The notes beneath the pieces were generated by a model. It made no database searches. It was not told the origin of the DNA and saw nothing but the letters and a program-made list of their open reading frames with translations. Position numbers and translations under genes: made by a program. From Candidatus Fimadaptatus faecigallinarum (GTDB lineage: Bacteria; Bacillota; Clostridia; Christensenellales; Aristaeellaceae), in NCBI GenBank assembly GCA_018714445.1, contig DVNK01000005.1, forward strand, positions 80,196-144,195: a DNA stretch of 64,000 bases, in the 5' to 3' direction. This document shows positions 54,854 to 63,942 of this stretch, in pieces. Every line of letters begins with the position of its first letter. The first letter of the stretch is position 1.

Positions 54854-55408
54854 TCAGCGGCGGCTCATTTCATCGGCCTGTTCCAGCTGTTTGCGGTAGC
54901 CCTGCAATTTGAGCGCAAGCGGCGACTTGCCCCGCCCGCCCAGCAGGAAGAATCCCCCTACGCCCGCCAGCACGCCCAGCGAATATGGCGTCGCCAGTTG
55001 AAGCGGCGTCGCTTCGCCGCCGCCGAACATGCTGCATATCGCGCGCTGCGCATCCAGCATGTTCACGTCCGCATGGAAAAACGTCATGCCCAGCGCCGCT
55101 CCGCCAAACAGCAGCAGTATAAGTCCCACCTTCATCACCCACGCCAGCGGGCCACGCCTGTGGTCGCGCCGCGATACGAATACCTCGCCGCTGCCCAGCA
55201 ATTCAATGTGCGCCTGTGGCCGCAGCCCGCCTATGCGCGCGGCGACCTCAACCGCGTCTACGCGCCGCCCCGACGCAGGTATGTCTATCTCCAATGCCTC
55301 GAGTTCTTCATCGCGCGGGGACATGTGCACCATTTCCCCCAGGCGTACCTTGGACTGCGCCCCGACTTCGCATTCGGGCAGGAACTGTATGTATATCACA
55401 TCGCTCAT
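54854..55408 (-). CDS. spoVAA: Stage V sporulation protein AA
   Basis: 184 residues. An N-terminal soluble domain (YIQFLPECEVGAQSKVRLGE, LEIDIPASGRRVDAVEVA) is followed by two membrane helices separated by GMTFFHADVNMLDAQ, close to the family hallmark FHxDVxM. The end (SPLALKLQGYRKQLEQ) also fits SpoVAA. The ATG at 55408 overlaps the stop of the 57-residue gene (ATGA) and has GGAGGAG about 12 bases upstream. Its presence supports endospore formation. Confidence 0.9.
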   Translation of the reverse strand: MSDVIYIQFLPECEVGAQSKVRLGEMVHMSPRDEELEALEIDIPASGRRVDAVEVAARIGGLRPQAHIELLGSGEVFVSRRDHRRGPLAWVMKVGLILLLFGGAALGMTFFHADVNMLDAQRAICSMFGGGEATPLQLATPYSLGVLAGVGGFFLLGGRGKSPLALKLQGYRKQLEQADEMSRR

Positions 55409-55578
55409 GTCAACGCACTCTCCTCCACAAGCGCGCTCACCAGCTGCGCCGTGTTGAATGCGATCTCGTCCTGCTCCGGCGTAAGCACCATCAAAAGCGC
55501 GCACAATATGCACAGCAACGTGACAAGCACTACAATGCTGGCTATGTGGGCGCGCCGCTGCGCCTCATTACGCTCCAT
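55405..55578 (-). CDS. 57-residue single-helix membrane protein coupled to spoVAA
   Basis: 57 residues: a charged N-terminus (MERNEAQRRAH), one membrane helix (IASIVVLVTLLCILCALLMV) and an acidic outer or inner tail of about 25. The ATG at 55578 follows GGAGGG by eight bases; an ATG two codons earlier is too close. Its TGA overlaps the spoVAA start, so translation is coupled. The family is not recognised. Operon position suggests a spore role. Confidence 0.78.
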   Translation of the reverse strand: MERNEAQRRAHIASIVVLVTLLCILCALLMVLTPEQDEIAFNTAQLVSALVEESALT

Positions 55579-55932
55579 AGTCATCCCTCCGCGTATCGTT
55601 TTGCATGTATATTGTCCTGTGGCGGGCTGTTTTATTCGCGTGGCGGCACAGCGTGCTGATGTCCACATTACAAATATATGCCATGTCCCGGCCTTGCCGC
55701 GGCTTGCAGTTATTTTTATGCAAGCATCTGAGACTGCATATGCGCGCATACGCCGCCCAAACTGCATTTTCACGTCTCCGCCGCATTAATATGCACATAT
55801 TTGCAATACCATAAACATTCCTGCTCTGCCATGCGCTGGAACATACGCGCCGCGCCGACCGTCAAATATGTGGTACATTAGGCCATAATCCAATCTTAAG
55901 ATACATATGATGAGCACAAAGGAGGTCAAACA
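55579..55932. other. 354-base divergent intergenic region
   Basis: It separates the spoVA unit from the second SpoIID gene. No gene seen. No sigma-A promoter is evident on either side, as expected if sporulation sigma factors act here, but I could not place their boxes with confidence. Confidence 0.5.
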
Positions 55933-57774
55933 GTGTTTGCCCGTAAGATATTTCGTGCGTTAGCGCTGCTGATGGCGCTGCTTGTATTGCCGCTGGGCGC
56001 GCTCGCCGACGGCGCCACGCCCGTGCCCGAGGTCACCCCCACGCCCGACGCCACGGATACCGCCGCCGCTACTCCGGCTCCCACCGAGCTGCCGCGCGAG
56101 GACGGCACGTTGCGCGTGCTGCTGACCTATCCCGGCGAGGGTTTGACCGAAGTTGACATATCGCTGGACGGCAGTTACTCAATTGACGGCAACGCGGGAT
56201 TCCGGTTCGCGCGCGGCTCCAAGCTGCACGTGTTCGTATCCGAAGGCGAACCGGTGCTCAGCTATGAGGGGCTGACGCTGCACATGGGCGACGGCTTTGA
56301 ATTGACCCGTCACATGACTGCCGGCGAAAACGGCCTGCGCATAGGCGATGTGGAAGGCCTCTATGAAGGCGATCTTTCGATAACGGTGCGCGACGGCGCG
56401 CTCAGGCTGGTGCTGAGCATATACATAGAGGACTACTTGAAGGGCGTTGTGCCCTATGAGATGAGCGACTCGTTCCCGATAGAGGCGCTCAAGGCCCAGG
56501 CGATAGCCGCGCGCACATATGCGCTGCGCCGCCGCACGTCCTCGCGCGATTACGATGTGTATGACAACACCAACGACCAGGTGTTCCGCGGTTACAATGC
56601 CCAGTACACAAATGCCGCGCGCGCCGTCGAGGAGACCGCCGGCATAGTCGGCACATACAACGGCCAACTGTCCGAATGCTTCTATTCGGCGTCCAACGGC
56701 GGTCAGACCGACCTGTACGTCAACGCATTCGGCGGCGACGAGGATTACGGTTACCTCGATATGCGCGATGACCCATACGACCTGGCCAACCCCCAAAGCC
56801 GCGTAAAGACCGCCAGCGTGCCCAAACAACCCGGCGCACAGCCCCTGCCCGAGGCGCTGGACGCACTGCTCAAAGCCGCGCTCAGCGAGCAATTGAGCGC
56901 GATGGGCTACGACGACTCGGCCGAGAACATCGCGATAATCGACATACAGTCGATTACTCCTCACACGCCCAAGTACGACGTGCCCAGCCGCGTATACACC
57001 AAGCTGCGCTTCAAGCTGAGGCTCATGGCGCGCAAGCTGGAAGTGGACGACTCGCAGGCGACGCCTGCAACCGCCGAAGCCGCGACGACCGCAGAAACCG
57101 CATCGACTGCCGGACCCAATGCAACCGATCAGCCGTCCGCCGGCGCAACACTCGATCCGAACGCGGCCGGTGGCGTGCAGCTGGGCGAACTCAGCGTGCT
57201 CAGCCAGGTTTTCACGGTAGATCTGGACATATTCGACGCAGTCGAGGACGCGCTCGGATTGTCGATAAACCGCACCGACAACGAGCTGATAACCGTGCGC
57301 GACGACGGCGACAGATTCGTCATAGAGTCGCGGCGCTTCGGGCACGGACTGGGCATGAGCCAGCGCGGCGCCGAGTACATGGCCGGTCACTACGGCTGGA
57401 CCTATATGCAGATACTCGCGTTCTATTATCCGGGCATGGAGTTCGTCACGCGCGGCTACGCGCCGGTCATACTGCCCGAGATAACCCAGGAGACCGTGGC
57501 AACGCCCCGTCCGACTGCCGAACCTACGCCCCGTCCGACCTATGTGCCGGTGGGCGAGCTGCCGGAGGGCGCGTTCTACGCCGTGGTTGCGCTGGCCAAT
57601 CCCGATTCGACGCTCAACCTGCGCGCCGAACCCAACACAACCTCGCAGATAGTATACTTGCTGATGGACGGTCAGCAGGTCATAGTGCTCGAAGACCTGG
57701 GCACGGGCTGGGTGCGCATAAGCGTGGGCGAGTACCAGGGTTACGTGGCCGCGCAGTACTTGAAATTGATCTGA
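55933..57774 (+). CDS. Exported SpoIID/LytB-domain protein with C-terminal SH3 domain
   Basis: 613 residues. A signal peptide (1-25, LPLGALAD) and P/T linker are followed by a SpoIID/LytB domain (about 55-500) with DYLKGVVPYEM, which includes the Glu position of SpoIID lytic transglycosylases. Inside it lies a Thr/Ala-rich insert (about 375-415). One SH3 domain (STLNLRAEPNTTSQIVYLLMDGQQV...YQGYVAAQYLK) ends the protein. The GTG start follows AGGAGGTC. It diverges from the spoVA genes and is followed by the UPF0340 gene after 43 bases. It could serve engulfment or cortex remodelling. Confidence 0.93.
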   Translation: MFARKIFRALALLMALLVLPLGALADGATPVPEVTPTPDATDTAAATPAPTELPREDGTLRVLLTYPGEGLTEVDISLDGSYSIDGNAGFRFARGSKLHVFVSEGEPVLSYEGLTLHMGDGFELTRHMTAGENGLRIGDVEGLYEGDLSITVRDGALRLVLSIYIEDYLKGVVPYEMSDSFPIEALKAQAIAARTYALRRRTSSRDYDVYDNTNDQVFRGYNAQYTNAARAVEETAGIVGTYNGQLSECFYSASNGGQTDLYVNAFGGDEDYGYLDMRDDPYDLANPQSRVKTASVPKQPGAQPLPEALDALLKAALSEQLSAMGYDDSAENIAIIDIQSITPHTPKYDVPSRVYTKLRFKLRLMARKLEVDDSQATPATAEAATTAETASTAGPNATDQPSAGATLDPNAAGGVQLGELSVLSQVFTVDLDIFDAVEDALGLSINRTDNELITVRDDGDRFVIESRRFGHGLGMSQRGAEYMAGHYGWTYMQILAFYYPGMEFVTRGYAPVILPEITQETVATPRPTAEPTPRPTYVPVGELPEGAFYAVVALANPDSTLNLRAEPNTTSQIVYLLMDGQQVIVLEDLGTGWVRISVGEYQGYVAAQYLKLI

Positions 57775-57817
57775 ACATACGCTATCGGCGCTGATGCGCC
57801 GCAAAGGAGGTATACCG

Positions 57818-58369
57818 GTGGATATGTCAAATGAACTGTATGATCAAACCCACGCCGCGCTGGATGAACTGCTTGCGCGCGCGGTAAAGCCCTTTTATGC
57901 GCCGCGCCTTGTGGTAGTCGGGTGCTCCAGCAGCGAGGCGCTGGGCGGGCTGATAGGCCACGATTCGTCGCCCGAGGCGGGACTGGCTATGGCGCGCGCC
58001 GCGCTGGACTCCGCCAACGCACACGGCTGCGCGCTGGCGGCGCAGTGCTGCGAACACCTTAACCGCGCGCTGGTGGTCGAACGCGAATGCGCGGAGCGCA
58101 TGGGATACCAGATAGTGTGGGCGGTGCCCAAGCCCAAGGCGGGCGGTTCATTCGCCACGGGGTTGTGGGGGCTGCTCAGGGATCCGGTGCTGGTCGAGCA
58201 GGTGAGCGCCGACGCAGGGCTTGACATAGGCGATACGCTTATAGGCATGCACCTAAAGCGCGTAGCGGTACCGGTGCGGCTGGAGCACTGCAAGATCGGC
58301 CAGGCACATGTAACCGCAGCGCTGTGCCGACCGCCGCTGATAGGCGGCGCGCGGGCACACTACGAGTGA
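57818..58369 (+). CDS. UPF0340 (TIGR01440/YwlG) family protein
   Basis: 183 residues matching the family start to end: VVVGCSSSEALGGLIGHDSS, QCCEHLNRALVVERE, AVPKPKAGGSFAT and IGMHLKRVAVPVR. The GTG at 57818 lies seven bases after GGAGG; the ATG two codons on is less well spaced. The family is common in Firmicutes and has no known function. It is co-transcribed with the SpoIID gene by position. Confidence 0.92.
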   Translation: MDMSNELYDQTHAALDELLARAVKPFYAPRLVVVGCSSSEALGGLIGHDSSPEAGLAMARAALDSANAHGCALAAQCCEHLNRALVVERECAERMGYQIVWAVPKPKAGGSFATGLWGLLRDPVLVEQVSADAGLDIGDTLIGMHLKRVAVPVRLEHCKIGQAHVTAALCRPPLIGGARAHYE

Positions 58370-58407
58370 TAATGCGCACAGGCTCAATTGGCATAATATC
58401 GTTATCA

Positions 58408-58456
58408 ATGGCGCTGCGCGGCGAACTGTGTTTACGTTTGCTGCACGCAGCGCCAT
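58408..58456 (+). terminator. Hairpin after the UPF0340 gene
   Basis: ATGGCGCTGCG (58408-58418) and CGCAGCGCCAT (58446-58456) form a perfect 11-base stem with a 27-base loop, then CATTTACATTG. Confidence 0.55.
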
Positions 58457-58519
58457 CATTTACATTGTGGCAGTGATTGGCGCTTAGTAGTTTGGTTTGA
58501 CGCGAATTGCACCACCATA

Positions 58520-58603
58520 CGGCGACATGGTGCTGCTTGACGCACGGTAGTTCACTTGACGCATGCAACGCTTTCCGGTGACACGGTGCTGCTTGACGCA
58601 CGG
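58520..58603. repeat. Direct repeat of 28 bases
   Basis: CGGYGACAYGGTGCTGCTTG plus ACGCACGG occurs at 58520-58547 and 58576-58603, two mismatches, period 56. The ACGCACGG end resembles the GCGCACGG core of the array at 41027. Confidence 0.8.
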
Positions 58604-58979
58604 ATAAAACGCATCTTTCATTCGCAGTGACAAAACGCGCCGCCACTATGCAACCAATTACGTCACCCCGCATTTGATGCATGCCGGAGCTGGCGCAGGT
58701 CAGCCCAAGGCATAACGCAAGCGCTGAGCGGATACCACTTCATCGACTTGGCATACGCGCGGCTGTCGGCGACGCTACTGCTGTTGAGCCCCGAACCGCA
58801 AGACCTGAACAGTCGCCGCGCAGCTGTCGGCGACGCACCAACGTACTTGCGCATTCCATGCGCTTGCAGGGGATTTGCATGCGTGAGATTTGCCATTTGA
58901 ACTGGCAACGGCACGCTCTCGTCGGCTGGCCCGGCACGTTTGCGCCAGATAAGAATTCCATGAAAAACCTGTCAGGCGC

Positions 58980-59008
58980 TTGTATACGACGCCTGCACAT
59001 GATATCAT
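58980..59008 (+). promoter_or_regulatory. Promoter of the P-type ATPase gene
   Basis: TTGTAT (58980-58985), 17-base spacer, TATCAT (59003-59008). TAGT-N7-ACTA follows just downstream. Confidence 0.65.
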
Positions 59009-59051
59009 CGTAGTATGGTCCACTATCATAAGCTGCAAGAGGTGCTCGAGC

Positions 59052-61433
59052 ATGAAAAACCAAACCGTGAGGCGCGTCGCGCCCGACCAGGCGGAGCGCT
59101 TCTCTCCCCTGCCCAGCCGGGGTTTGACCGCCGATCAGGTGCGCCGCCGCGTCGCTGACGGCCTTGTAAACGTCGTAAGCGCATCACAGGGCAAGTCCTA
59201 CGCCCGCATACTGCGCGACAACCTGCTGACGCTGTTCAATCTGCTGAACTTTGCCCTGGCGGCATGCGTAATACTGGTCGGCTCATATACAAACGCGCTG
59301 TTCATAGGCGTGATAATATGCAACATTATAATCGGCACGTACCAGGAGATACGCGCCAAACGCACAATAGAAAAATTAAAGGTAGTCAGCGCCCCGACCG
59401 CGCGCGCCGTGCGCGACGGCGTTGAGACCGAATTGGCCGTAGAACAGCTGGTGCTGGACGACATAACGGTATGGCGCGCCGGCATGCAGCTCAGCGCGGA
59501 TTGCGTGGTCGTTGAGGGCACGGTCGAGGTCAACGAGTCGCTGCTGACCGGCGAAAGCGACGCGCTGTTCAAACAGCCCGGCGATACCCTCATGTCGGGC
59601 AGCTTCATAGTGTCGGGCGAATGCCGCGCGCGCGTTGAACACGTGGGCGACGATAACTATGCCGCGCGCATCGCCGGCGACGCTAAACAGTTCAAAAAGC
59701 CCAACTCCGAACTGATGCGCTCGCTGAACCTGATAATCAAGTCGATCAGCTTTGCGATAGTGCCGATAGGCGGCGCGCTGTTCTTAAAGCAATACTATAT
59801 CATGCACATGACGCTGCGCGATGCGGTGGTCAACACCGTGGCCGCCATGATAGGCATGATACCGGAAGGACTTATACTGCTTACGAGCGTAGCGCTGGCC
59901 GTGGGCGTTATTCGGCTCGCACAGCGCCGCACGCTGGTACAGCAGCTCTATTGCATTGAGACGCTGGCGCGCGTGGATACGCTGTGTCTGGACAAGACCG
60001 GCACCATAACCACCGGCGAGATGCAGGTGACCGACCTTATTCCAATAGATGCCTCATACGAATACGCTTCAGCCGCGCTCAACGCATTCACCCATGCCAT
60101 GACCGATGACAATCCGACCAACCGTGCGCTCAAAGCGCGCTTTAATGGCGCGACCGACTGGAAGTGCACCTACACCGAACCGTTCTCATCGGCGCGCAAG
60201 TGGAGCGCCGCGCAGTTCACTCGCGAAGGCTCGATAGTGTTGGGCGCGCCCGAGTTCGTGCTGGGCCCGGACTACGCGCGCATACGCGCTCAGGTCGAGG
60301 ACTACGCCGCGCGCGGGCTGAGAGTGCTGGTGCTGACGCATTCGAACAACCCGCTGGGCAATCAGGCGCTGCCCGAAGGCAAACTCGAACTTTGCGCGCT
60401 TATAGTGATAGGCGATACGCTGCGCCCTGAAGCGCCCGCAACGCTTGAGTACTTCGCACGCCAGGAAGTAGACATAAAGGTGATATCGGGCGATAACCCG
60501 GTCACCGTGGCCAGCGTGGCCCAGCGCGCCGGACTCAAGGACGCCGACAGGCTTATAGACCTGAGCACGCTGCCCGACGACCAGGTGGCCGCCGCCGCCG
60601 ACAAATACACGGTATTCGGCCGGGTCACGCCCCAGCGCAAGCGCATACTCGTAAACGCACTAAAGCAGCGCGGCCATACGGTTGCCATGACCGGCGACGG
60701 CGTGAACGATGTGCTCGCGCTCAAGGACGCCGACTGCTCGATTGCAATGGCCAACGGCAGCGACGCCGCGCGTCAGGTGGCAAACATAGTGCTGTTGGAT
60801 TCGAACTTCGCTTCAATGCCGGCGGTCGTCGCCGAGGGACGGCGCGTGATAAACAACATATCGCGCTCGGCCTCGCTGTTTTTGACCAAGACGATATTCT
60901 CATCGCTGCTGGCGATACTGATGCTGGTGTTGATGCACGGATACCCGTTCCAGCCGATACAGCTGACGCTGTTCTCGTCGCTGGCGATAGGATTCCCGTC
61001 GTTCGTGCTGGCGCTGGAACCCAACACCGCGCGCGTGCGCGGCAATTTCCTGATAACCGTGCTGGGGCGCGCGTTGCCTGCGGCGCTGACGATTGTGCTG
61101 GGTGTATCGGCGTGCATTGCGATGTCGTACGTATGGGAACACGATCACAGCGTAGTCAGCACGATGGCGGTGCTATTCACGGTATGCGTGGGGTTGATGT
61201 CGCTGGCGCGGGTCTGCCGGCCGTTCAACCTGATACGCGCCGGATTGCTGGCGGTGTGCACCGGCGCATTTGTGGCCTGCATACTGGTGTTGCCGGGACT
61301 GTTCCAGCTGGTGCCGCTTAACCGCAATCAACTTATGCTGCTGGGCGGCATGGTCGTAATTGCGCTGCCGTTCATGCTGATGATCGCCGCATTGCTCAGA
61401 AAAATTCCTGTTTTCGCGAAAAATGGCGTTTGA
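59052..61433 (+). CDS. P-type ATPase, CtpE/CaxP-like (calcium)
   Basis: 793 residues. Actuator motif LLTGESDAL, PEGLILLTSVALAVGVIRLAQRR before the phosphorylation site CLDKTGTIT (Asp at about 314), the nucleotide segment LGAPEFV and hinge TGDGVNDVLALKDADCSIAM are intact. Long, uniform match is to the HAD-IC ATPases typified by mycobacterial CtpE and streptococcal CaxP. There are about ten membrane helices and no metal-binding domain at the N-terminus. AGAGGTG precedes the ATG. The role as a Ca2+ transporter is inference from the family. Confidence 0.9.
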   Translation: MKNQTVRRVAPDQAERFSPLPSRGLTADQVRRRVADGLVNVVSASQGKSYARILRDNLLTLFNLLNFALAACVILVGSYTNALFIGVIICNIIIGTYQEIRAKRTIEKLKVVSAPTARAVRDGVETELAVEQLVLDDITVWRAGMQLSADCVVVEGTVEVNESLLTGESDALFKQPGDTLMSGSFIVSGECRARVEHVGDDNYAARIAGDAKQFKKPNSELMRSLNLIIKSISFAIVPIGGALFLKQYYIMHMTLRDAVVNTVAAMIGMIPEGLILLTSVALAVGVIRLAQRRTLVQQLYCIETLARVDTLCLDKTGTITTGEMQVTDLIPIDASYEYASAALNAFTHAMTDDNPTNRALKARFNGATDWKCTYTEPFSSARKWSAAQFTREGSIVLGAPEFVLGPDYARIRAQVEDYAARGLRVLVLTHSNNPLGNQALPEGKLELCALIVIGDTLRPEAPATLEYFARQEVDIKVISGDNPVTVASVAQRAGLKDADRLIDLSTLPDDQVAAAADKYTVFGRVTPQRKRILVNALKQRGHTVAMTGDGVNDVLALKDADCSIAMANGSDAARQVANIVLLDSNFASMPAVVAEGRRVINNISRSASLFLTKTIFSSLLAILMLVLMHGYPFQPIQLTLFSSLAIGFPSFVLALEPNTARVRGNFLITVLGRALPAALTIVLGVSACIAMSYVWEHDHSVVSTMAVLFTVCVGLMSLARVCRPFNLIRAGLLAVCTGAFVACILVLPGLFQLVPLNRNQLMLLGGMVVIALPFMLMIAALLRKIPVFAKNGV

Positions 61434-61569
61434 AACTGTAAAATTGGGTTATATGTATATCATAAGGCGGCGGACGGGCATTGACGTAGATAAACGTTGC
61501 GCCGCAGATATCGTACAAAATCAGAGCCGCCGTGCGCACAGGCGTACCGCGGCAGAAAGGTGGTAATAC

Positions 61570-62106
61570 ATGGAACTGAAAGGCTCACGCACCGAACAAA
61601 ACCTGCGCGCGGCATTCGCGGGCGAAAGCGAGGCCCGCAACAAGTACACCTACTACGCTTCCCAGGCGCGCAAGGATGGCATGAACCTGGTCGCCAACAT
61701 ATTCGAGGAGACCGCCGGCAACGAAAAGGAACACGCCAAGATCTGGTTCAAACTGCTGCACGGCGGCATGCCCAAGACCGCTGAAAACCTGCTCGACGCC
61801 GCTGAGGGCGAGAGATACGAATGGACCGAGATGTACGCCGGCTTTGCCAAGACCGCCCGCGAGGAAGGCTTTGACCGCATAGCCTACCTGTTCGAAGAGG
61901 TCGCCAAGATCGAAAAGGAACACGACGAGCGCTATCGCGCACTCCTCAAGTCGGTCAAAGACGGCGACATGTTTGAAAAGCAGGAAGAGGTCGTATGGGT
62001 CTGCTCCAACTGCGGTCACGTACACGTAGGCCCCAAAGCCCCCGATGTATGCCCGGTCTGCGAGCACCCGCGCGCATACTTCATGATGAAAGTCAAGAAC
62101 TATTGA
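61570..62106 (+). CDS. Rubrerythrin
   Basis: 178-residue peroxide-reducing non-heme iron protein. The diiron domain has [10 protein letters not shown] and [10 protein letters not shown] (ExxH pairs), plus [12 protein letters not shown]. The C-terminal rubredoxin domain has CSNCGHVH and [11 protein letters not shown]. In anaerobes it removes hydrogen peroxide with electrons from rubredoxin or NADH. GAAAGGTGG precedes the ATG. It sits after the ATPase gene with a 136-base gap and ends in a strong hairpin. Confidence 0.97.
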   Translation: MELKGSRTEQNLRAAFAGESEARNKYTYYASQARKDGMNLVANIFEETAGNEKEHAKIWFKLLHGGMPKTAENLLDAAEGERYEWTEMYAGFAKTAREEGFDRIAYLFEEVAKIEKEHDERYRALLKSVKDGDMFEKQEEVVWVCSNCGHVHVGPKAPDVCPVCEHPRAYFMMKVKNY

Positions 62107-62139
62107 GCCGGCACGATATCAAAGCTGATATAAGTCACC

Positions 62140-62181
62140 GCCGCGGCATCTCACAAACGAGATGCCGCGGCTCAGTTTATT
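62140..62181 (+). terminator. Terminator of the rubrerythrin gene
   Basis: GCCGCGGCATCTC (62140-62152), loop ACAAAC, GAGATGCCGCGGC (62159-62171), then TCAGTTTATT. Confidence 0.85.
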
Positions 62182-62351
62182 GGCAAGGTGAACAGCTCGC
62201 CTTATCAGCAGGCGACTCCGCATGACAAGCACCCGCAATATGCTAACAGCACTCTCGCAGCAGCAATATCGAACGCAGTTTGATGCTGACGCATATGCCC
62301 AGAATGAAGCGTGTGTGAATCGCGCGATCCTGTGACTATAATTTTGTCAAC

Positions 62352-62389
62352 AATAAAAGGCGCGGTATCCATTGACGAGATACCGCGTC
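62352..62389 (-). terminator. Terminator of the sigma/anti-sigma operon
   Basis: On the minus strand GACGCGGTATC pairs with GATACCGCGCC (62359-62389, one G-U pair), followed by TTTTATTG. Confidence 0.85.
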
Positions 62390-62398
62390 TTTTATCGA

Positions 62399-63466
62399 TC
62401 AATGCCCGGCATGATGACCGTTTCCAGAACTGCCGCCCTGGCTGACGTCGTGTACAGCGTCGCTACATTGATCATCGTCATGCCCGACGCCTTGGCCATT
62501 ACCGGCGTTCTGGACGTTGCCGGCGCCTTGACCATTGCCAGTGTTCTGGACGTTGCCGGCGCCTTGACCGTTGCCGTTGTTCTGGCTGTTGCCGATGCCT
62601 TGACCATTACCGGTGTTCTGGCCGGTGCCGGCGCCTTGACCGTTGCCGGTATTCTGGCCGGTGCCGGCGCCTTGACCGTTGCCGGCATTTGCGCCGGTCA
62701 GGGCAGCATCCATGTCTTCGTTCTGCGCCTGATTCCCATTTGCCGCGCCACCATGAATCGAGCAGTTGCTGCCGTCGCAATCTTCCACGCCGCAGCTCTC
62801 GCCGCTCACGCCGCCAAGCTCCGCTATGCGCGCACGCAACTCGCTCATGCTCAGCGCGCTCGCCTGCTCAAGCGTGACGCCCGGATCCAGCTCCATCAGC
62901 TCCAGCATCATCCTGTATCGCCCCGGCGACACGCCCGCCGTGCGCGCCTGTTCAGACAGCTCTCCACTGAGCGCGTAACAGCACGCCGAACCCCGCGCCA
63001 CCGCTGCACAGCCGTTTACTCCTTCGAGCAAATCGGCGCTGCGCTGCGCATTGTCAGATGCGATCGTTATGGCTATCTGCTCGCCGTCCGTCAGGTACTG
63101 CGCCATTGCATCGCTGCCCGTAATCGCATCCACCGCGTCGCGGTAATCGCGTCCGAACAGGCTAATTCCGCTGATCAACGCCTCACCTTCGGCATTCAAG
63201 CCGCGCGCCGAGACCACCCGGTCAAACCGATTAAGCGCCAGCTCAATCGATGGGTTCACGTCCAGGCTTATCGCCGACACCGGCGTAAGGTACGTAAACC
63301 CGCCCGCCAGCACGAGCAGCACGCACATCATGGCCAACGCTATCCGCGGCATTACTCGCGCTCTCGTTCGTGCCCGCATGCGCTGGATGACGCGAGCCCG
63401 CGTGCGCGCCTTGAGCGCATCTCCTGCTTCAATCGAATCAAACGCCTTGCGCAATCGCCCGTCCAT
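62399..63466 (-). CDS. RsgI-like membrane anti-sigma factor with GNGQ repeats
   Basis: 355 residues. The cytosolic N-terminal 40 residues are basic (sigma-binding region expected). One membrane helix (IALAMMCVLLVLAGGFTYL) is followed by the RsgI-type hallmark ISLDVNPSIELALNRFDRV (about 69-87). An outer domain of about 120 residues leads into a Cys segment (CGVEDCDGSNC), five to six 12-residue GNGQGAGTGQNT repeats, and a His/Asp/Cys end (HDDDQC, GHHAGH). Start ATG 63466 overlaps the sigma stop by one base. RsgI proteins of Clostridium sense polysaccharide through their outer domains; this tail is not a known sugar-binding module. Confidence 0.87.
   Translation of the reverse strand: MDGRLRKAFDSIEAGDALKARTRARVIQRMRARTRARVMPRIALAMMCVLLVLAGGFTYLTPVSAISLDVNPSIELALNRFDRVVSARGLNAEGEALISGISLFGRDYRDAVDAITGSDAMAQYLTDGEQIAITIASDNAQRSADLLEGVNGCAAVARGSACCYALSGELSEQARTAGVSPGRYRMMLELMELDPGVTLEQASALSMSELRARIAELGGVSGESCGVEDCDGSNCSIHGGAANGNQAQNEDMDAALTGANAGNGQGAGTGQNTGNGQGAGTGQNTGNGQGIGNSQNNGNGQGAGNVQNTGNGQGAGNVQNAGNGQGVGHDDDQCSDAVHDVSQGGSSGNGHHAGH
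62420..62690 (-). repeat. 36-base repeat in the anti-sigma gene
   Basis: Five to six tandem 36-base units encode GNGQGAGTGQNT-like 12-mers, then degrade at the C-terminal end. Confidence 0.85.
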
Positions 63467-63942
63467 CACAGTTCACCCCCGAGCTTTTCCCTGAGCAGCT
63501 GCCGCGCACGGCTCAGCAGCGTATACACGGTATTTACGTTGCGCCTCAGCAGGCGAGCCGTATCCGCCGCCGAATAGCCCTCGTAGTAGTGCAGATACAC
63601 CGCGTCCCGATATCGCTCGGGCAGCGCCAGCATCGCTTCAAGCACCTCGGCATGCTCCGGCGGCAGTTCGGCGGCGCACTCGACTATATCATCCAGCGCC
63701 ACCGTGCGCCGCCGCCAAAGACTGCGCAGCAGGTCGCGACACGCATTTATCGTCACCCGTATCAGCCACGCGCGCTCATGCTCCTGGCTCTCAAAGCGCG
63801 TTCCGCTGAGCGCGTATTTTAAAAACACCGTCTGAAATATATCCTCGGTATCGGCATGGTTTTTAAGGTGCACCATGCAGATGCGGCGCACCGTGTCCGC
63901 ATACCGCTCGATGGCATCGTTGACCTCCTGCTCGCTCCGCAT
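63466..63942 (-). CDS. ECF-type RNA polymerase sigma factor
   Basis: 158 residues. Region 2 (HLKNHADTEDIFQTVFLKYAL, ERAWLIRVTINACRDLLR) and region 4 (LPERYRDAVYLHYYEGYSAADTARLLRRNVNTVYTLLSRAR) are complete, without regions 1 and 3. AAGAGGCGTG precedes the ATG. Its stop overlaps the start of the RsgI-like gene, so the sigma factor and its inhibitor are made together. The operon probably autoregulates; the promoter would lie at or past the window edge. Confidence 0.94.
   Translation of the reverse strand: MRSEQEVNDAIERYADTVRRICMVHLKNHADTEDIFQTVFLKYALSGTRFESQEHERAWLIRVTINACRDLLRSLWRRRTVALDDIVECAAELPPEHAEVLEAMLALPERYRDAVYLHYYEGYSAADTARLLRRNVNTVYTLLSRARQLLREKLGGEL

Larger units (their letters stand above)
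58370..59051. other. 682-base gap with hairpin, short repeats and promoter
   Basis: It holds the hairpin at 58408-58456, the 28-base direct repeat at 58520/58576 and the ATPase promoter. No gene seen in it. Confidence 0.6.

Noticed and set aside
55405..55773. Longer, 122-codon version of the small spoVAA-linked gene
   Set aside because: The added N-terminus has no ribosome binding site; the ATG at 55578 has an optimal one.
61455..61475. PerR-like box upstream of rubrerythrin (TTATATGTATATCATAA)
   Set aside because: Only the outer TTAT/ATAA arms are symmetric and the length differs from the 15-base PerR consensus.
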